Source of the DNA: Leptospira congkakensis
GTDB taxonomy: Bacteria > Spirochaetota > Leptospiria > Leptospirales > Leptospiraceae
Reading direction: 5' to 3'
Assembly (NCBI RefSeq): GCF_004770265.1
Contig: NZ_RQGQ01000016.1
Location: forward strand, 434,001 to 498,000
DNA length: 64,000 nucleotides
Position numbers and translations under genes: made by a program. This document shows positions 43,495 through 53,580 of the stretch, in pieces. Position 1 is the stretch's first letter. Every line of letters starts with the position of its first letter. The notes below the pieces were generated by a model. It saw only the letters and a list, made by a program, of their open reading frames with translations, ran no database searches and had not been told where the DNA came from.

Positions 43495-43609
43495 ATTGTT
43501 CGCGAAATGACAGACTTGCGACCCATAGGGAGCAAGGCTCGGACACTCGCCCGCGGAGCGGAAAAGCGAGTGGGGGCGGAAGTAGGACATACCCTTTAAC
43601 ACTTATAAC
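43495..43609 (+). pseudogene. Decayed 5S rRNA 3' half interrupted by a hairpin insertion
   Basis: ATTGTTCGCGAAATG (43495-43509) is the same as the start of the remnant at 35223. GGAAGTAGGACAT (43578-43590) and ACACTTATAA (43599-43608) match its end. Between them are about 68 extra bases with a hairpin, CACTCGC (43544-43550) with GCGAGTG (43566-43572). The layout suggests the same ancestral 5S fragment, later interrupted or recombined. Confidence 0.5.
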
Positions 43610-43633
43610 TCATAATTAAATCGAGGACTTCGG

Positions 43634-43667
43634 TTCACTGTGCAGGATTGCGGGTTAAATCTTTTCC
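43634..43667 (+). repeat. Dispersed intergenic repeat, copy B
   Basis: CACTGTGCAGGATTGCGGGT followed by TAAATCTTTT (43636-43665) matches the repeat at 35139-35168 with one mismatch. A weaker relative (CCTGATTGAATCTTTTCCTT) occurs at 43770-43789, and GTCGTTTGCGAAAAGGG at 43728 resembles the start of the 5S remnants. The block as a whole looks like layered repeat debris without genes. Confidence 0.6.
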
Positions 43668-43828
43668 TATTTTTAAAATAATAAATAAAACCATTCGTTC
43701 ATGAAATAACGATCTACCGCTAGAAACCAGTCGTTTGCGAAAAGGGTGAGACTTCCGTAAGAAGCCGAAGCCTGATTGAATCTTTTCCTTTTTAATGTAA
43801 CTTCATTTCTATAGAGAAACACAGAACT

Positions 43829-44185
43829 TTATCTTGGTGCGAAGAATATAATCATTACACCGATCAAGGCAATGCTTGCTCCGATAATGTCGAAGCGATT
43901 GGGAATGAACTGGTCAAATTTCCATGCCCACGCTAACGACATTACGATAAAAATCCCACCATATGTTGCATAGGTTCGAGCAAAATTTGTTGGTTGGTAA
44001 GTTGCGACTACACCGTAAAAACCTAAAATGATGAAGCCGAGAATTCCAATAAATATTGATTTGTTTTCACGAATCCAAAGCCAAATGAGATAACCACCTC
44101 CAATTTCGCAAAGTCCAGCCAATAAGAAGACTAAAATAGGGTTTATATATACGGAAAAAAAATCGGAATTTAGGAATTTAAACAT
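43829..44185 (-). CDS. YnfA/UPF0060 family membrane protein
   Basis: 118 residues, four TM helices, close to the family's usual 105-110. Family hallmarks: AGLCEIGGGYLIWLWI in the first helix, GVVATYQPTNFARTYATYGG in the middle, and RFDIIGASIALIGVMIIFF at the end. YnfA relatives are small multidrug-resistance-like transporters of the inner membrane; the substrate here is unknown. It is flanked by intergenic repeat debris on one side and a gene-free gap on the other. Confidence 0.93.
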   Translation of the reverse strand: MFKFLNSDFFSVYINPILVFLLAGLCEIGGGYLIWLWIRENKSIFIGILGFIILGFYGVVATYQPTNFARTYATYGGIFIVMSLAWAWKFDQFIPNRFDIIGASIALIGVMIIFFAPR

Positions 44186-44561
44186 AATGGTTTTTTTAAT
44201 AATAAAACTTCAATTTAGTGTGCAAGTTGTTTCTATTTTCATTAATTCAGTTTTTATAGCCCCTAGGAATGGTTTTGTATTTCTATAAGTTAGTATCATC
44301 CTTCTTTTGATTTGGATAATCAGAAAGAAGTCACGATCCTATACTGTCGATTGTTCTCGTAAATTAGGATCCAAGGTAAAATTGGAACATTTTCACCTAA
44401 CATCGTTTTGAAACCCTCGATAAGCTTTCAAATTATGGGTAGAATTCCTAAAGGTTTGTCCTGAAAAGGAAATTCAGATTCAAAAATAGATGGTTTCGAA
44501 TTTATATTTGCTCCAGTTATCGCTTGCAGTTTTTTCGAAATGACTCTGTCATTGAAGCCAG
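44186..44561. other. Gene-free 376-base interval before the hybrid kinase
   Basis: No frame of useful length with an RBS is seen on either strand. GATTGTTCTCGTAAATTAGG (44349-44368) faintly resembles the opening of the 5S remnants. AATGAC-TCT-GTCATT (44539-44553) is a perfect 6-3-6 inverted repeat just before the kinase ATG and could influence its translation or transcription. Confidence 0.4.
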
Positions 44562-46520
44562 ATGGAAAACCTGATTCCTAGTGAAGTTTACTCTTCTCTC
44601 ATCCTGCAATACCTCTACGACGCGGTCATTGTTACGGATTTGGAATTTCGGATCACCAGTTGGAATTTGGCCGCGGAGAGAATTTATGGTTTCACCGCCG
44701 CGGAAGTCATCGGCAAGTCTACAATCAACGTTTTAAGAACAGACCAAAATGAAAGCACAAGAGAGAGTCGTATTTCCGAATTACAAACGAAAGGGATATG
44801 GCAAGGTGAAATATTTCAATATGCGAAAGGGTCAAAAAAACTAAAAATCCGTTCTGCCGCTAGTTTTCTGAAAGATAAATCTGGCCAAACCATTGGTGTG
44901 ATTGCAATCAATCGTGACATTACGGAAGAAAACAAAACGCAAGAAGATCTAGCAGATAGTGAAGAACGTTTTCGAATGAGTTTCGATAATGCCGGGATAG
45001 GAGTTTGTTTTTTAGATCTAAACGGGAAGTTTATTAAAGTAAACAAAAAGTTGGAATCTATGTTAGGTTATAGTGAGGTTGAGCTCATTGGTAGAAAGTC
45101 TAATGAGTTTTCTTATGAAGAAGACAAACCGTTATTTGATTCTTTTCGTGAAGACGCATTAGGTGGTTCAAAAGAAAGTATTATCTATGAAAAAAGATTT
45201 TTTTCAAAGGACAAAAACATTGTCTGGGTGGAAATTTCCAACACATTAGTAAAAGATAGAAATGGGAATCCATCCTATTTTGTAGTTCACTTAAATAATA
45301 TCACTGGTAGAAAAAATGCAGAGTTTCATCTACTAAACGCAAAAAAAGAAGCGGAGAGGGCCAACGGTGCAAAGTCAGAATTTGTGGCCAATATGAGTCA
45401 CGAAATTAGGACACCTCTCAATGGTGTAATCGGTTTTAATGAACTATTACTCACAACAAACTTAGATTCTGATCAAAAAGAATATGTAAAAAACGCAATC
45501 AGTAGTGCACACGGTCTTCTTGGAATCATCAACGACGTATTGGATATTTCTAAAATTGAAGCTGGAAAGTTGGTATTGAATGAAGTCACATCCAACTTAA
45601 AACAGATCATAAATGATTCAATGGGTGTTTTGAAATGGAAGGCCAATGAAAAAGGAATCTACTTGCGACTTGAGGAAGGTTTAAGTATTCCAGAAATCAT
45701 TTATGTGGATGCTACAAGGCTTCGACAAATTTTAATCAACCTACTTGGGAATGCTGTGAAATTTACAGAAGAGGGAGGGGTGGTTTTAAAAATAGAAGCA
45801 TCTCCAACTTCTGATCAAAAAACAAAATTAGAATTTACCATCTCAGACACAGGCATTGGAATACCTGAAGCACATAAGTCACATCTGTTCCAATCGTTTT
45901 GGCAGGGCGAATCTAATTCCAAACGTAGATATGGTGGCACGGGACTCGGACTTAGGATCACAAAATCTTTGTTAGATTTGATGGGCGGTGAGATAGAAGT
46001 CCATTCTGAATCTGGAGTCGGAACCGTATTTAGATTTGTCATAGAATGTAATTCTTCTGACCAATCGTCAAACCATACTTCGGATGATTCAAGTGAATAC
46101 CAAAAAGAATTGATCGCACAATTTGACAAAGCAACTCTAACTCATATTTCGCCCTATATTTTATTAGTGGAAGATAATGAAATGAATCGGAACCTCTTAA
46201 AAAGAATGATCCAAAAATACGTTCCAAACTCTCGAATCAAAGAAGCTGTTGATGGATTGGAAGCTGTTCGTTTTTTTCATGAATCCACTCCTGATTTAGT
46301 ATTTATGGATGTACAAATGCCCAATATGGACGGATTGGAAGCAGCCACGGAAATTCGCAAACAACCAACCGGAGTTTCTGTTCCGATCGTTGCCTTAACA
46401 GCTGGTGCCTTGTATGAGGAGCGTAAAAAATGTTTCGAAGTCGGAATGGATGAGTTTTTGACCAAACCGATCGATATTTTAGCACTCAATCAAATTCTAT
46501 TTCATTATTTGAACCGTTAA
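44562..46520 (+). CDS. Hybrid histidine kinase: PAS-PAS-HisKA-HATPase-REC
   Basis: 652 residues with no TM segment, so cytoplasmic. Two PAS domains (about 12-125 and 135-250) precede HisKA with His280 in [15 protein letters not shown]. The ATPase domain has Asn397 (LLGNAVKF), DTGIGI at 429-434 and GTGLGL at 459-464. A linker (about 498-530) leads to a receiver domain with acidic pair ED near 537, phospho-acceptor Asp583 ([11 protein letters not shown]), and the Lys in TKPI. The input signal is sensed through the PAS pair. There is no adjacent HPt or output regulator. Confidence 0.96.
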   Translation: MENLIPSEVYSSLILQYLYDAVIVTDLEFRITSWNLAAERIYGFTAAEVIGKSTINVLRTDQNESTRESRISELQTKGIWQGEIFQYAKGSKKLKIRSAASFLKDKSGQTIGVIAINRDITEENKTQEDLADSEERFRMSFDNAGIGVCFLDLNGKFIKVNKKLESMLGYSEVELIGRKSNEFSYEEDKPLFDSFREDALGGSKESIIYEKRFFSKDKNIVWVEISNTLVKDRNGNPSYFVVHLNNITGRKNAEFHLLNAKKEAERANGAKSEFVANMSHEIRTPLNGVIGFNELLLTTNLDSDQKEYVKNAISSAHGLLGIINDVLDISKIEAGKLVLNEVTSNLKQIINDSMGVLKWKANEKGIYLRLEEGLSIPEIIYVDATRLRQILINLLGNAVKFTEEGGVVLKIEASPTSDQKTKLEFTISDTGIGIPEAHKSHLFQSFWQGESNSKRRYGGTGLGLRITKSLLDLMGGEIEVHSESGVGTVFRFVIECNSSDQSSNHTSDDSSEYQKELIAQFDKATLTHISPYILLVEDNEMNRNLLKRMIQKYVPNSRIKEAVDGLEAVRFFHESTPDLVFMDVQMPNMDGLEAATEIRKQPTGVSVPIVALTAGALYEERKKCFEVGMDEFLTKPIDILALNQILFHYLNR

Positions 46521-46570
46521 TCTTTCGAATAGAGTAGCAAAAACTTATCCAACCGGCCATTTTGTCCAAA

Positions 46571-47818
46571 ATGAGACGATTTCCTTTCTTAGCTTATCTT
46601 GGTCCAGGCCTCCTGTATGCCGGTGCAGCCGTTGGCGTTTCCCATCTTGTCCAATCGACTCGGGCTGGAGCTGTTTACGGATACGGGTTACTGTTTGTTG
46701 TACTGTTTGCCAATTTGATTAAATATCCTTTTTTTGTAGTCGGTACTAAGTATACAATTATCACCGGAAAATCACTGTTAGATGGTTACGAAGCACTTGG
46801 CCGTTTACCTGTTTGGATATTTTTCTTTATATCAGTTGGAACCATGTGTATTATTGTGGCAACGGTAACTCTTGTTACTTCTGGATTGTTTTCCAATCTT
46901 CTTGGTATTTCCATGGAACCTTGGTTACTCTGTGCTATCATTTTAATTTTCTGTTTTCTATTACTTGCCATCGGTAAATTTGCAGCCCTTGACGGACTCA
47001 TGAAATGGATCGTGGTTTTGCTGACTGTGTCTACCGTAGTAGCAATGGTTCTTTCCTTTTATGCAGGAATTCCAAAATTAGAAACAGTTGGAAAAACCTT
47101 TTCCATTGGAGATTTAGGAGATGTAGCTTTTCTCATTGCTCTAATGGGTTGGATGCCTATCCCGATTGAAGCTGCTGTTTGGCAATCGGATTGGACTCTC
47201 GCAAAAAAAACTCCAGATGGGAAACTCCCTCCTATGAAGTATGCGATGATCGATTTTAATATCGGTTATATTGGAACTACTTTGCTTGCGGTTTGTTTTT
47301 TGGCTTTAGGTGCCAATATGATGTATAATACAGGTGCCGAGTTTTCTTCTCAGGCAGTTAGTTTTGCATCCGAGTTGGTTCGTTTGTATACTTCTGCCAT
47401 TGGTTCTTGGTCCTATCCCATCATTCTCATTGCTGCTTTTTTTACTATGTTTTCAACCACTCTTACTTGTTTTGATGCTTATCCGCGAGTGGTATCCAAT
47501 GCCAGTCGTCGTTTGTTCAAACCATTAGAAAAAATTCCTACGGAAAAACTCTATTGGTATTGGATCATCCTTGTGGGGGTAGGTTCCATTTTGATTTTAT
47601 TATTTTTTAGAACCAATATGAAAAGTTTAGTGGATTTTGCGACTACGGTATCTTTCTTAAATGCACCGGTTCTTGCACTCATCCATCATTTGATTTTATT
47701 TGGAAAAGAAATTCCTAGAGAACAAAGACCTAAACCTTGGATGAATTTACTTTCTTGGTTTGGTATTTTGTTTCTATTTGGATTTTCAATCTATTATATA
47801 AACATTACTTTCTTCTAA
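46571..47818 (+). CDS. Nramp-related divalent metal transporter
   Basis: 415 residues from ATG 46571 (a TTG at 46562 is in frame), with about eleven TM helices. It has the Nramp opening YLGPGLLYAGAAVGVSHLVQ, but the first-helix DPGN motif that binds metal in classical Nramp is replaced by VSHL. The sixth-helix MPH motif appears as MGWMPIPIEAAVWQ. SHLVQSTRAGA is the signature of a divergent bacterial Nramp branch. The transported ion is therefore uncertain. It is followed 3 bases later by the NhaC-like gene. Confidence 0.88.
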   Translation: MRRFPFLAYLGPGLLYAGAAVGVSHLVQSTRAGAVYGYGLLFVVLFANLIKYPFFVVGTKYTIITGKSLLDGYEALGRLPVWIFFFISVGTMCIIVATVTLVTSGLFSNLLGISMEPWLLCAIILIFCFLLLAIGKFAALDGLMKWIVVLLTVSTVVAMVLSFYAGIPKLETVGKTFSIGDLGDVAFLIALMGWMPIPIEAAVWQSDWTLAKKTPDGKLPPMKYAMIDFNIGYIGTTLLAVCFLALGANMMYNTGAEFSSQAVSFASELVRLYTSAIGSWSYPIILIAAFFTMFSTTLTCFDAYPRVVSNASRRLFKPLEKIPTEKLYWYWIILVGVGSILILLFFRTNMKSLVDFATTVSFLNAPVLALIHHLILFGKEIPREQRPKPWMNLLSWFGILFLFGFSIYYINITFF

Positions 47819-47821
47819 AAT

Positions 47822-49198
47822 ATGGAGAGAGAAAAATCACACTCCATATTTTTCTCTCTTTCTCCACTTTTCTATTTAATCCTTTCGATTCTTTTTTTTC
47901 GATTTGTATGGGTGGTCGCCTATCCACATCCAACGGCCTTGTTTGTTTCTGGAGTGATTTCTTTTTTACAAAGAAGGAATCGGAAACTTGTATTTCTAAA
48001 ATCTTCTTTTCGTAAAAATTTTGTTTCGGTTCTTCCTGCGATGGAAATTCTTTTTTTTGTAGGGATGCTCATCGCTTCCTGGGCCTATTCCGGCGTTCTT
48101 TTTACGATGATCCAAATCGGAATTTTATTTTTACAACCAGATTATTTTTTACCTTCTTTGGCGATTGTATCTGCTATTGCTGCAATGGTTTCTGGTTCCT
48201 CTTGGACCACTGCTGGTACGTTAGGTGTTGCTCTTATGGGTGTGGCAGAGGTAATGTCTTTTCCCGAAACAATGGCAGCCGGTGCTATCGTAAGTGGTTG
48301 TTATTTTGGTGATAAACTTTCTCCACTTTCTGACACAACCAACCTGGCTTCCAGTTTGACCCATGTCCCAATTTGGAAACATATCCGGCATATGTTAAAA
48401 ACAACTTGTATTAGTTTTGGAATTGCGGTATTGGGGTTTTATTTTTTGAATCTTTATGTTTGGGATTCTCACCAAACATCTCGTATCACTTTACAGTCTG
48501 GTGTTTTAGGTGATGTTTTCTCTTCTAATGTTTCTTGGATCAAATTGATTCCTGTTGTTTTGGTTTTTGGATCCTCTGTTTTTAAAATGCATATTCGTAT
48601 TTCTTTGTTACTTGGAATTCTTTCTGCAATTGGATTCAGTGTCAGTGAACTTGGATTCCAATGGGATATTGGAAACACTTTGGTCTTTGGGTTTGAATCT
48701 CGTTCCGGAAATCAAATTCTCGATCGGTTTTTAAGCGGAGGTGGGATCGTTGCCATTTTATCTACAGAAGTTCTGATTCTCGCTGCGGTTTGGTTTGGCG
48801 CTGTAGTGGAAGGGTATGGTTATTTAAACGAAATTTTAATTCAAATTAAACTTTGGGCAAAAGACCGCTGGGATATTTTACTTTCAACAATGGGAGCATC
48901 CTTTCTTTTGAATTTAGTAACCGCAGACCAATATTTATCTCTTGTGATCCCTGCACGTGCCTTCCGAAGTCTTGCAGAAGAAAAAGGAATCCCAGAAAAA
49001 GACATCTCGCGGTCACTAGAAGACTCGGGAACCATTACTTCTCCCCTCATCCCTTGGAATAGTTGTGGGGCGTTTATGTCTACTTCCCTTGGTGTTTCGG
49101 TATTATCTTTTTTCCCATTTGTATTCTTTAATTTAATTCATGTTTTGTTGGCCGTCTCACTCTTGCTTGTTGCAAAAAATAAATCTAAAAGTTCATAG
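47822..49198 (+). CDS. nhaC: NhaC-type Na+/H+ antiporter
   Basis: 458 residues, about eleven TM helices. The family motifs GSSWTTAGTLGVAL and GCYFGDKLSPLSDTTNLA are present, as are LVTADQYLSLVIPARAF and ITSPLIPWNSCGAFM near the C-terminus. It exchanges sodium (or a related ion or organic acid) for protons across the inner membrane. The start is 3 bases after the Nramp-like stop, which implies one transcript. Length matches the family. Confidence 0.93.
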   Translation: MEREKSHSIFFSLSPLFYLILSILFFRFVWVVAYPHPTALFVSGVISFLQRRNRKLVFLKSSFRKNFVSVLPAMEILFFVGMLIASWAYSGVLFTMIQIGILFLQPDYFLPSLAIVSAIAAMVSGSSWTTAGTLGVALMGVAEVMSFPETMAAGAIVSGCYFGDKLSPLSDTTNLASSLTHVPIWKHIRHMLKTTCISFGIAVLGFYFLNLYVWDSHQTSRITLQSGVLGDVFSSNVSWIKLIPVVLVFGSSVFKMHIRISLLLGILSAIGFSVSELGFQWDIGNTLVFGFESRSGNQILDRFLSGGGIVAILSTEVLILAAVWFGAVVEGYGYLNEILIQIKLWAKDRWDILLSTMGASFLLNLVTADQYLSLVIPARAFRSLAEEKGIPEKDISRSLEDSGTITSPLIPWNSCGAFMSTSLGVSVLSFFPFVFFNLIHVLLAVSLLLVAKNKSKSS

Positions 49199-49292
49199 TT
49201 AAACGTAACCGGTTCATGTATAGGTGAATCAATTTTAGCTATAACCGATATTACAGTATCTTTTGTTTCGGAATGATTTATACATTCCATCC

Positions 49293-50111
49293 ATGTTACC
49301 AAAAATACTAGATGAAAAAATTCTTCCTCTCATTCAAGAAGCTAGATCCACTAACGATCTGAATGTTCTAAAAGAACAGTTGCCCATTTGGATGGTCGAT
49401 CGTTTGGCAAAAAAAAGAAAAATTACAGACGATGAGAGTTCCGAGATGGTGGTGATCATTCTAGAAGTTTTTTCCAAGATGTGGCTTTTGAGTTTGAACT
49501 ACCACTTAACCAATGTTCTTGGATTTTTTGTTACCTACGCTTTTAACCAGTATCGAAACCGGTTCCGTCACGAACAAATTCCAGAATCAGGGGAACTCTA
49601 TTTACAATTATGGAACTATGATTCTCCGGCAAACGAAGAAGTTCAGAAAGAACTTTGGGAAGAGGCCAGTCCTTTAAAAGCGGAATTAGAAAAGTTGCCA
49701 ACGGTGACAGCTTTGATCCTGTCCTTACAGTTTGACCTACCTATGAAACAAAATTTAAAACAACTCCTCCTTTGGAAGTTACGCGAAACAGGCCATGACA
49801 TTGATATTTTCTTTAGGGAATGGGAGGAAAAAAGATTTCGCCAACACCAGCTTTTGTCCCGTCTTTCCGGTATGATCACAAGGTATACGCGGAAACTTTA
49901 TGAAACAACTGACCCGAAACGTCGCAGATGGTATCTCAAACAAAAGAAACTATGGATTTTACGTAAGTCTCGGGCTTTCGATCGTAGTTTTTTTTCCGAA
50001 CGTGAGATCGCAAAGGTATTAGGTATTTCCAGAAAGGCTGTTCGCAATCATTTGTCACAGGGAAAACATGAACTTCGTAGAGTCGGCAAAGATTTATTGC
50101 ACTATGCATAA
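49293..50111 (+). CDS. Sigma-70-region-4-like transcription factor
   Basis: 272 residues from ATG 49293 (a TTG at 49263 is the in-frame alternative). The last 45 residues form a region-4-type HTH: FFSEREIAKVLGISRKAVRN followed by HLSQGKHELRRVG, as in ECF and sigma-B-type sigma factors. The first 200 residues are helical, but I do not see a clear region 2 with its promoter-melting motif. It could be an atypical sigma factor or a regulator that borrowed the HTH. The STAS antagonist gene follows 63 bases downstream, which fits partner-switching control. Confidence 0.72.
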   Translation: MLPKILDEKILPLIQEARSTNDLNVLKEQLPIWMVDRLAKKRKITDDESSEMVVIILEVFSKMWLLSLNYHLTNVLGFFVTYAFNQYRNRFRHEQIPESGELYLQLWNYDSPANEEVQKELWEEASPLKAELEKLPTVTALILSLQFDLPMKQNLKQLLLWKLRETGHDIDIFFREWEEKRFRQHQLLSRLSGMITRYTRKLYETTDPKRRRWYLKQKKLWILRKSRAFDRSFFSEREIAKVLGISRKAVRNHLSQGKHELRRVGKDLLHYA

Positions 50112-50174
50112 AAATATGCTTTACAATCAGCAAAATCGAAAGATGTTAATGGCAACACCACCTTCCGAAGGGTT

Positions 50175-50516
50175 ATGAAAATCAAAGTTACCAGTAAAAA
50201 CGACGTGCACATCATTAAAATTGAAGGTGCCATCAAAGCCGGAAATGAGTTCGAGCTATCTGAAAAGATTGAACAGTACATCAAAAAAGGCCAAGTTCCC
50301 AAATTCATCATTGATTTGAAAAAGGTTCCCTTCATCAATTCAGCTGGTTTAGGAACGTTTCTCAATATATACAAACATATTGATGGCCTGAATGGTAGAC
50401 TTGTATTTGCGAACTTAAATTCCGATATCGAGAACCTGATGGAAATTACAAAGCTTTCCAGTGTTTTCGAGATATATAAAACTCTGGAAGAGGCTGAAGA
50501 CTCCTTCGAATATTAA
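50175..50516 (+). CDS. STAS domain anti-sigma factor antagonist
   Basis: 113 residues, the standard single STAS domain (SpoIIAA/RsbV type). The phosphorylatable serine is Ser56 in PFINSAGLGTF, the hallmark of the family. GAAGGG lies just upstream of the ATG. In the known mechanism the unphosphorylated form binds an anti-sigma kinase and frees the sigma factor. No RsbW-type kinase gene is adjacent. It lies between the sigma-like and AsmA-like genes on one strand. Confidence 0.94.
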   Translation: MKIKVTSKNDVHIIKIEGAIKAGNEFELSEKIEQYIKKGQVPKFIIDLKKVPFINSAGLGTFLNIYKHIDGLNGRLVFANLNSDIENLMEITKLSSVFEIYKTLEEAEDSFEY

Positions 50517-50537
50517 TCGCACGAGGCGATTCTACAG

Positions 50538-53500
50538 ATGAATCCAATCCTGAAGGTAAGTTTAGGAATCGCCAAAACAAAAATCTTTCGTGGACTTCTT
50601 GTCCTCTTTCTCCTCTATAAATCTGTTTTTAACGTCTTCACGGCAGACCTGATCATCCCTAAATTGGTTTCTCATTTTACTATGGGAAAGATGGAAGGGA
50701 GTTTTGGGTTATTTTCTCTCTTTTTTGGAATTGAAATCAACGACTTCAAACTTTATCCAGGGGTTCCCTTCGAGAAGGTTCCTTTGGTGGAAGCCAAACA
50801 GGTTCGACTTCGTTACAACCTTCCGCTTCTCCTTTTCGGAAAGATCAAAATTTCAGAAATTGGACTCACAGGGGCAAAAATCCAAATCGAAGAGAGTATG
50901 GGCCAGTGGAACTTTGGGGCTCTGGTCAAAACTTCGACAAAACCACAAGAACCAGAACCTGTCTCGGAAGAGATACCACCACTTACGGAAATTAACACCT
51001 ATCTGCCGTTACAGGCCAGTGCCTACATTCATGTGGATTCAGTAGAGTTCCAATTAAAAAGAGATACGGGGTCCCTTCATTTTTTTTCAATCCAAGACTT
51101 GTCTTTGGAAACCGAACTTGAGACAAACCGATTTACATCCATTCCACTGGATCTATCGGTGGTGGATCAAATTGATCATGTCCTTCTTTCTCTCAATGCG
51201 GCTCGTCCAATTCCTTTGGACTTAGATTCCAAAGACTTACGCTTGCAACAAACCATTCCTATGTCCTTACGATTTGAATGGGACCGAACGGTATCACCAG
51301 AAATGTTTCTTTTGAACACTGATATCGGAAAGGATGATATCCTTTTGGAAGTGAAGGGGAAACCGGTTCAGTTAGGATTACGCCTGTTATCTGATATCCA
51401 TTATGACAATCAGTTAGACAAAATTGGTATCAACCAATTTGATTTACGAGTGCTTGGACAGTCCTGGCTAAGTTTGACTGGTGCCATTCTCGAAGTTTCC
51501 AAAGAAAAACCTAAAGTAAACATTGTTGTTGAAAAGTCGGAAATGCAACTGACTTCACTTCAAAGATCTCTAAACCAACTGAGCGGGATTGTTCCTGAAA
51601 TGAAGTTATCAGGAGACCTTTCTTTAGCAGGGACAGGCATTCACGGCAATTGGGAAAAAGCTGAGGCCAATGTAAAACTAAAAGCTTCGCAATTGTATTT
51701 GAAGATGGGAAATTCAAAAGCACATTCCATTCCATCTGCACTTATCGATCTATCTTCCGAACTAAGTTTCGCCGATACAAAAACTCTAACGGCTGAAAAA
51801 CCAATTCCTTATATCAAATCTTTAAAGATTACACCATCACATTTAGATTATAATGGTGCTTCTTTAGCATTTCAAGGCGAATATTTAGAAACCAAAGGGT
51901 TGGACTTTCATGTAAATATCGATAAATTCCAGTTAGGTGATTATGTTTCTGGACTTGGTGGAAAGTTACAAATGGATCTGGGAGTTCTCGGAGAATCGTT
52001 TGTTTCCATCAATATTCATTCCAATGCAAAAATTGATGGTTTCCGTTACCAATTGGATCGTTCGAGATCTCCTTCTTCGTTACTGGGACTAACATTGGAT
52101 TCTGTTTTGTTGTTTGATCGTCCTTTTGGTCTTTCTGAGATCAAAATCTCAAATCTAAAATTAGATCAAAAAACCATTACTGGAAACAAGGCATTAGAGT
52201 TGGATTTAAAAGGGGATTTGCGACCGGGAGCAAATCTTTCTGCCAATTTGCAACCCTTAGGTTTAAATGTTTATACTCCTAATCTTTTGGTGGTATTACC
52301 TCTTGTTCTAAAAGAAAAAATCTCTCCTTTTCAAAACCTTCTTGGGAACCAACCTAAGATAAAATTAAACGCTAAGTATACAACCTCCGGTACTTCTAAA
52401 CAAATCAAAGCAGATTTGGGTGCAGAACTTCCTGGTTTAGAAATTAAAGATCTAAAATTAGCGGCGGATTTATCTTTATCTGGTGCCAATACCGATGAAA
52501 TATTGATTCGAACTTTGAAGATGAATGCCTTTGGGGGAATTTTCCATCTCTCAACAAATGGTAAATTACTAAAAACCGGAAAACCAAAACCTCCATTAGG
52601 GCCATATTTTGGAAATTTAGATTTAGAATTCGGGCTCACTTCCCCCACCAAACAATACTTAGCAAAAGGCGTTAGTTTCCAAGGTGACTTAGGTTTAAAT
52701 TTAAAAATTCAAAATTATGATATTAACGGTGAGTTCCATTCTAAAGTCCCATCATTGTCGTATAACAATCAAAAGTGTCCTGGGGACCAGTGCCAAGCGT
52801 ATCTATTGGAAGAGGTGATTGCAAAAATTCCTATCCAACACAATTTAGCACATAACCAAGAAGAAAGTCTTATCGTAGGTGATAAGTCAATATTTATAAA
52901 AAACTATGGTCGTAACCATCCTCCAAATCTAACCATCGGACAGGTTCTTGGAACCCATCCCAATATACCCAATTTACCTTTTGAATATGTAAAAAAACAA
53001 AAGGATACTCCAGGCCTTTCGGCATTTATCGAATACAAAGAAAATTATGCGAATATAGAATCCTTACGTTCTTATTCATTGGATGGATTGGTTTTAGGAA
53101 AAAACTTGGTTTTTAATTTAGGAAATTTAGATCCAAAATCTATGGAGTTCCGTGGGAATTTTCTCATTCGTGATATCGATTTGAAACAACTCATGGCACC
53201 AAAAGTTCGGGATAAAATTGACGATGGAAAATTAAAGGCGGATCTCAATATTTCTGTTAGAGATTTGAGCGAACCTGTTGCCAATTTAGATTTGTTTTTT
53301 TCCATCTTTCAGATTGGTAGCGATTTCGGGAAAAGTGCATTAAACGTTATTTCTCCACAAAACTTTCTTATCGACCGCATAACAGATAGTTATTCTATCA
53401 ATAAAATAGATGTATCTTTGTCTAAAGGGTTGGTTTATGCAGATGTATATTTTAACCGATCATTGTTATCTTTATTTATCAATCTTGAAGATGGTAAAAT

Positions 53501-53573
53501 TTCTCAACAAAGAATGCCACTTGCAAACTTTTTGAAACGTGCACAGAACGAAATCCAAACATACCAAGAGTGA
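50538..53573 (+). CDS. AsmA-like envelope protein
   Basis: 1,011 residues. A hydrophobic N-terminal anchor (about 18-37) is followed by the AsmA/TamB-type start GSFGLFSLFFGIEINDFKL and RYNLPLLLFGKIKISEIGLTG, i.e. repeating beta strands with Leu, Ile and Val alternating. The rest is a long run of such strands, typical of bridge-like lipid-transfer proteins, which span the periplasm and carry phospholipids. The C-terminal region (ALNVISPQNFLIDRITDSYS) also fits. No enzymatic motif is present. It starts 21 bases after the STAS stop and is followed 7 bases later by a lipoprotein gene. Confidence 0.8.
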   Translation: MNPILKVSLGIAKTKIFRGLLVLFLLYKSVFNVFTADLIIPKLVSHFTMGKMEGSFGLFSLFFGIEINDFKLYPGVPFEKVPLVEAKQVRLRYNLPLLLFGKIKISEIGLTGAKIQIEESMGQWNFGALVKTSTKPQEPEPVSEEIPPLTEINTYLPLQASAYIHVDSVEFQLKRDTGSLHFFSIQDLSLETELETNRFTSIPLDLSVVDQIDHVLLSLNAARPIPLDLDSKDLRLQQTIPMSLRFEWDRTVSPEMFLLNTDIGKDDILLEVKGKPVQLGLRLLSDIHYDNQLDKIGINQFDLRVLGQSWLSLTGAILEVSKEKPKVNIVVEKSEMQLTSLQRSLNQLSGIVPEMKLSGDLSLAGTGIHGNWEKAEANVKLKASQLYLKMGNSKAHSIPSALIDLSSELSFADTKTLTAEKPIPYIKSLKITPSHLDYNGASLAFQGEYLETKGLDFHVNIDKFQLGDYVSGLGGKLQMDLGVLGESFVSINIHSNAKIDGFRYQLDRSRSPSSLLGLTLDSVLLFDRPFGLSEIKISNLKLDQKTITGNKALELDLKGDLRPGANLSANLQPLGLNVYTPNLLVVLPLVLKEKISPFQNLLGNQPKIKLNAKYTTSGTSKQIKADLGAELPGLEIKDLKLAADLSLSGANTDEILIRTLKMNAFGGIFHLSTNGKLLKTGKPKPPLGPYFGNLDLEFGLTSPTKQYLAKGVSFQGDLGLNLKIQNYDINGEFHSKVPSLSYNNQKCPGDQCQAYLLEEVIAKIPIQHNLAHNQEESLIVGDKSIFIKNYGRNHPPNLTIGQVLGTHPNIPNLPFEYVKKQKDTPGLSAFIEYKENYANIESLRSYSLDGLVLGKNLVFNLGNLDPKSMEFRGNFLIRDIDLKQLMAPKVRDKIDDGKLKADLNISVRDLSEPVANLDLFFSIFQIGSDFGKSALNVISPQNFLIDRITDSYSINKIDVSLSKGLVYADVYFNRSLLSLFINLEDGKISQQRMPLANFLKRAQNEIQTYQE

Positions 53574-53580
53574 GGTATTT

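Noticed and set aside
35011..43670. CRISPR array from the short repeats around the 5S genes
   Set aside because: Copies are few, diverged and unevenly spaced, with no regular spacers and no cas genes.
35041..43830. Insertion sequence or prophage as the source of the repeats
   Set aside because: No transposase, integrase or phage structural gene occurs anywhere in the window; the muramidase alone is not enough.
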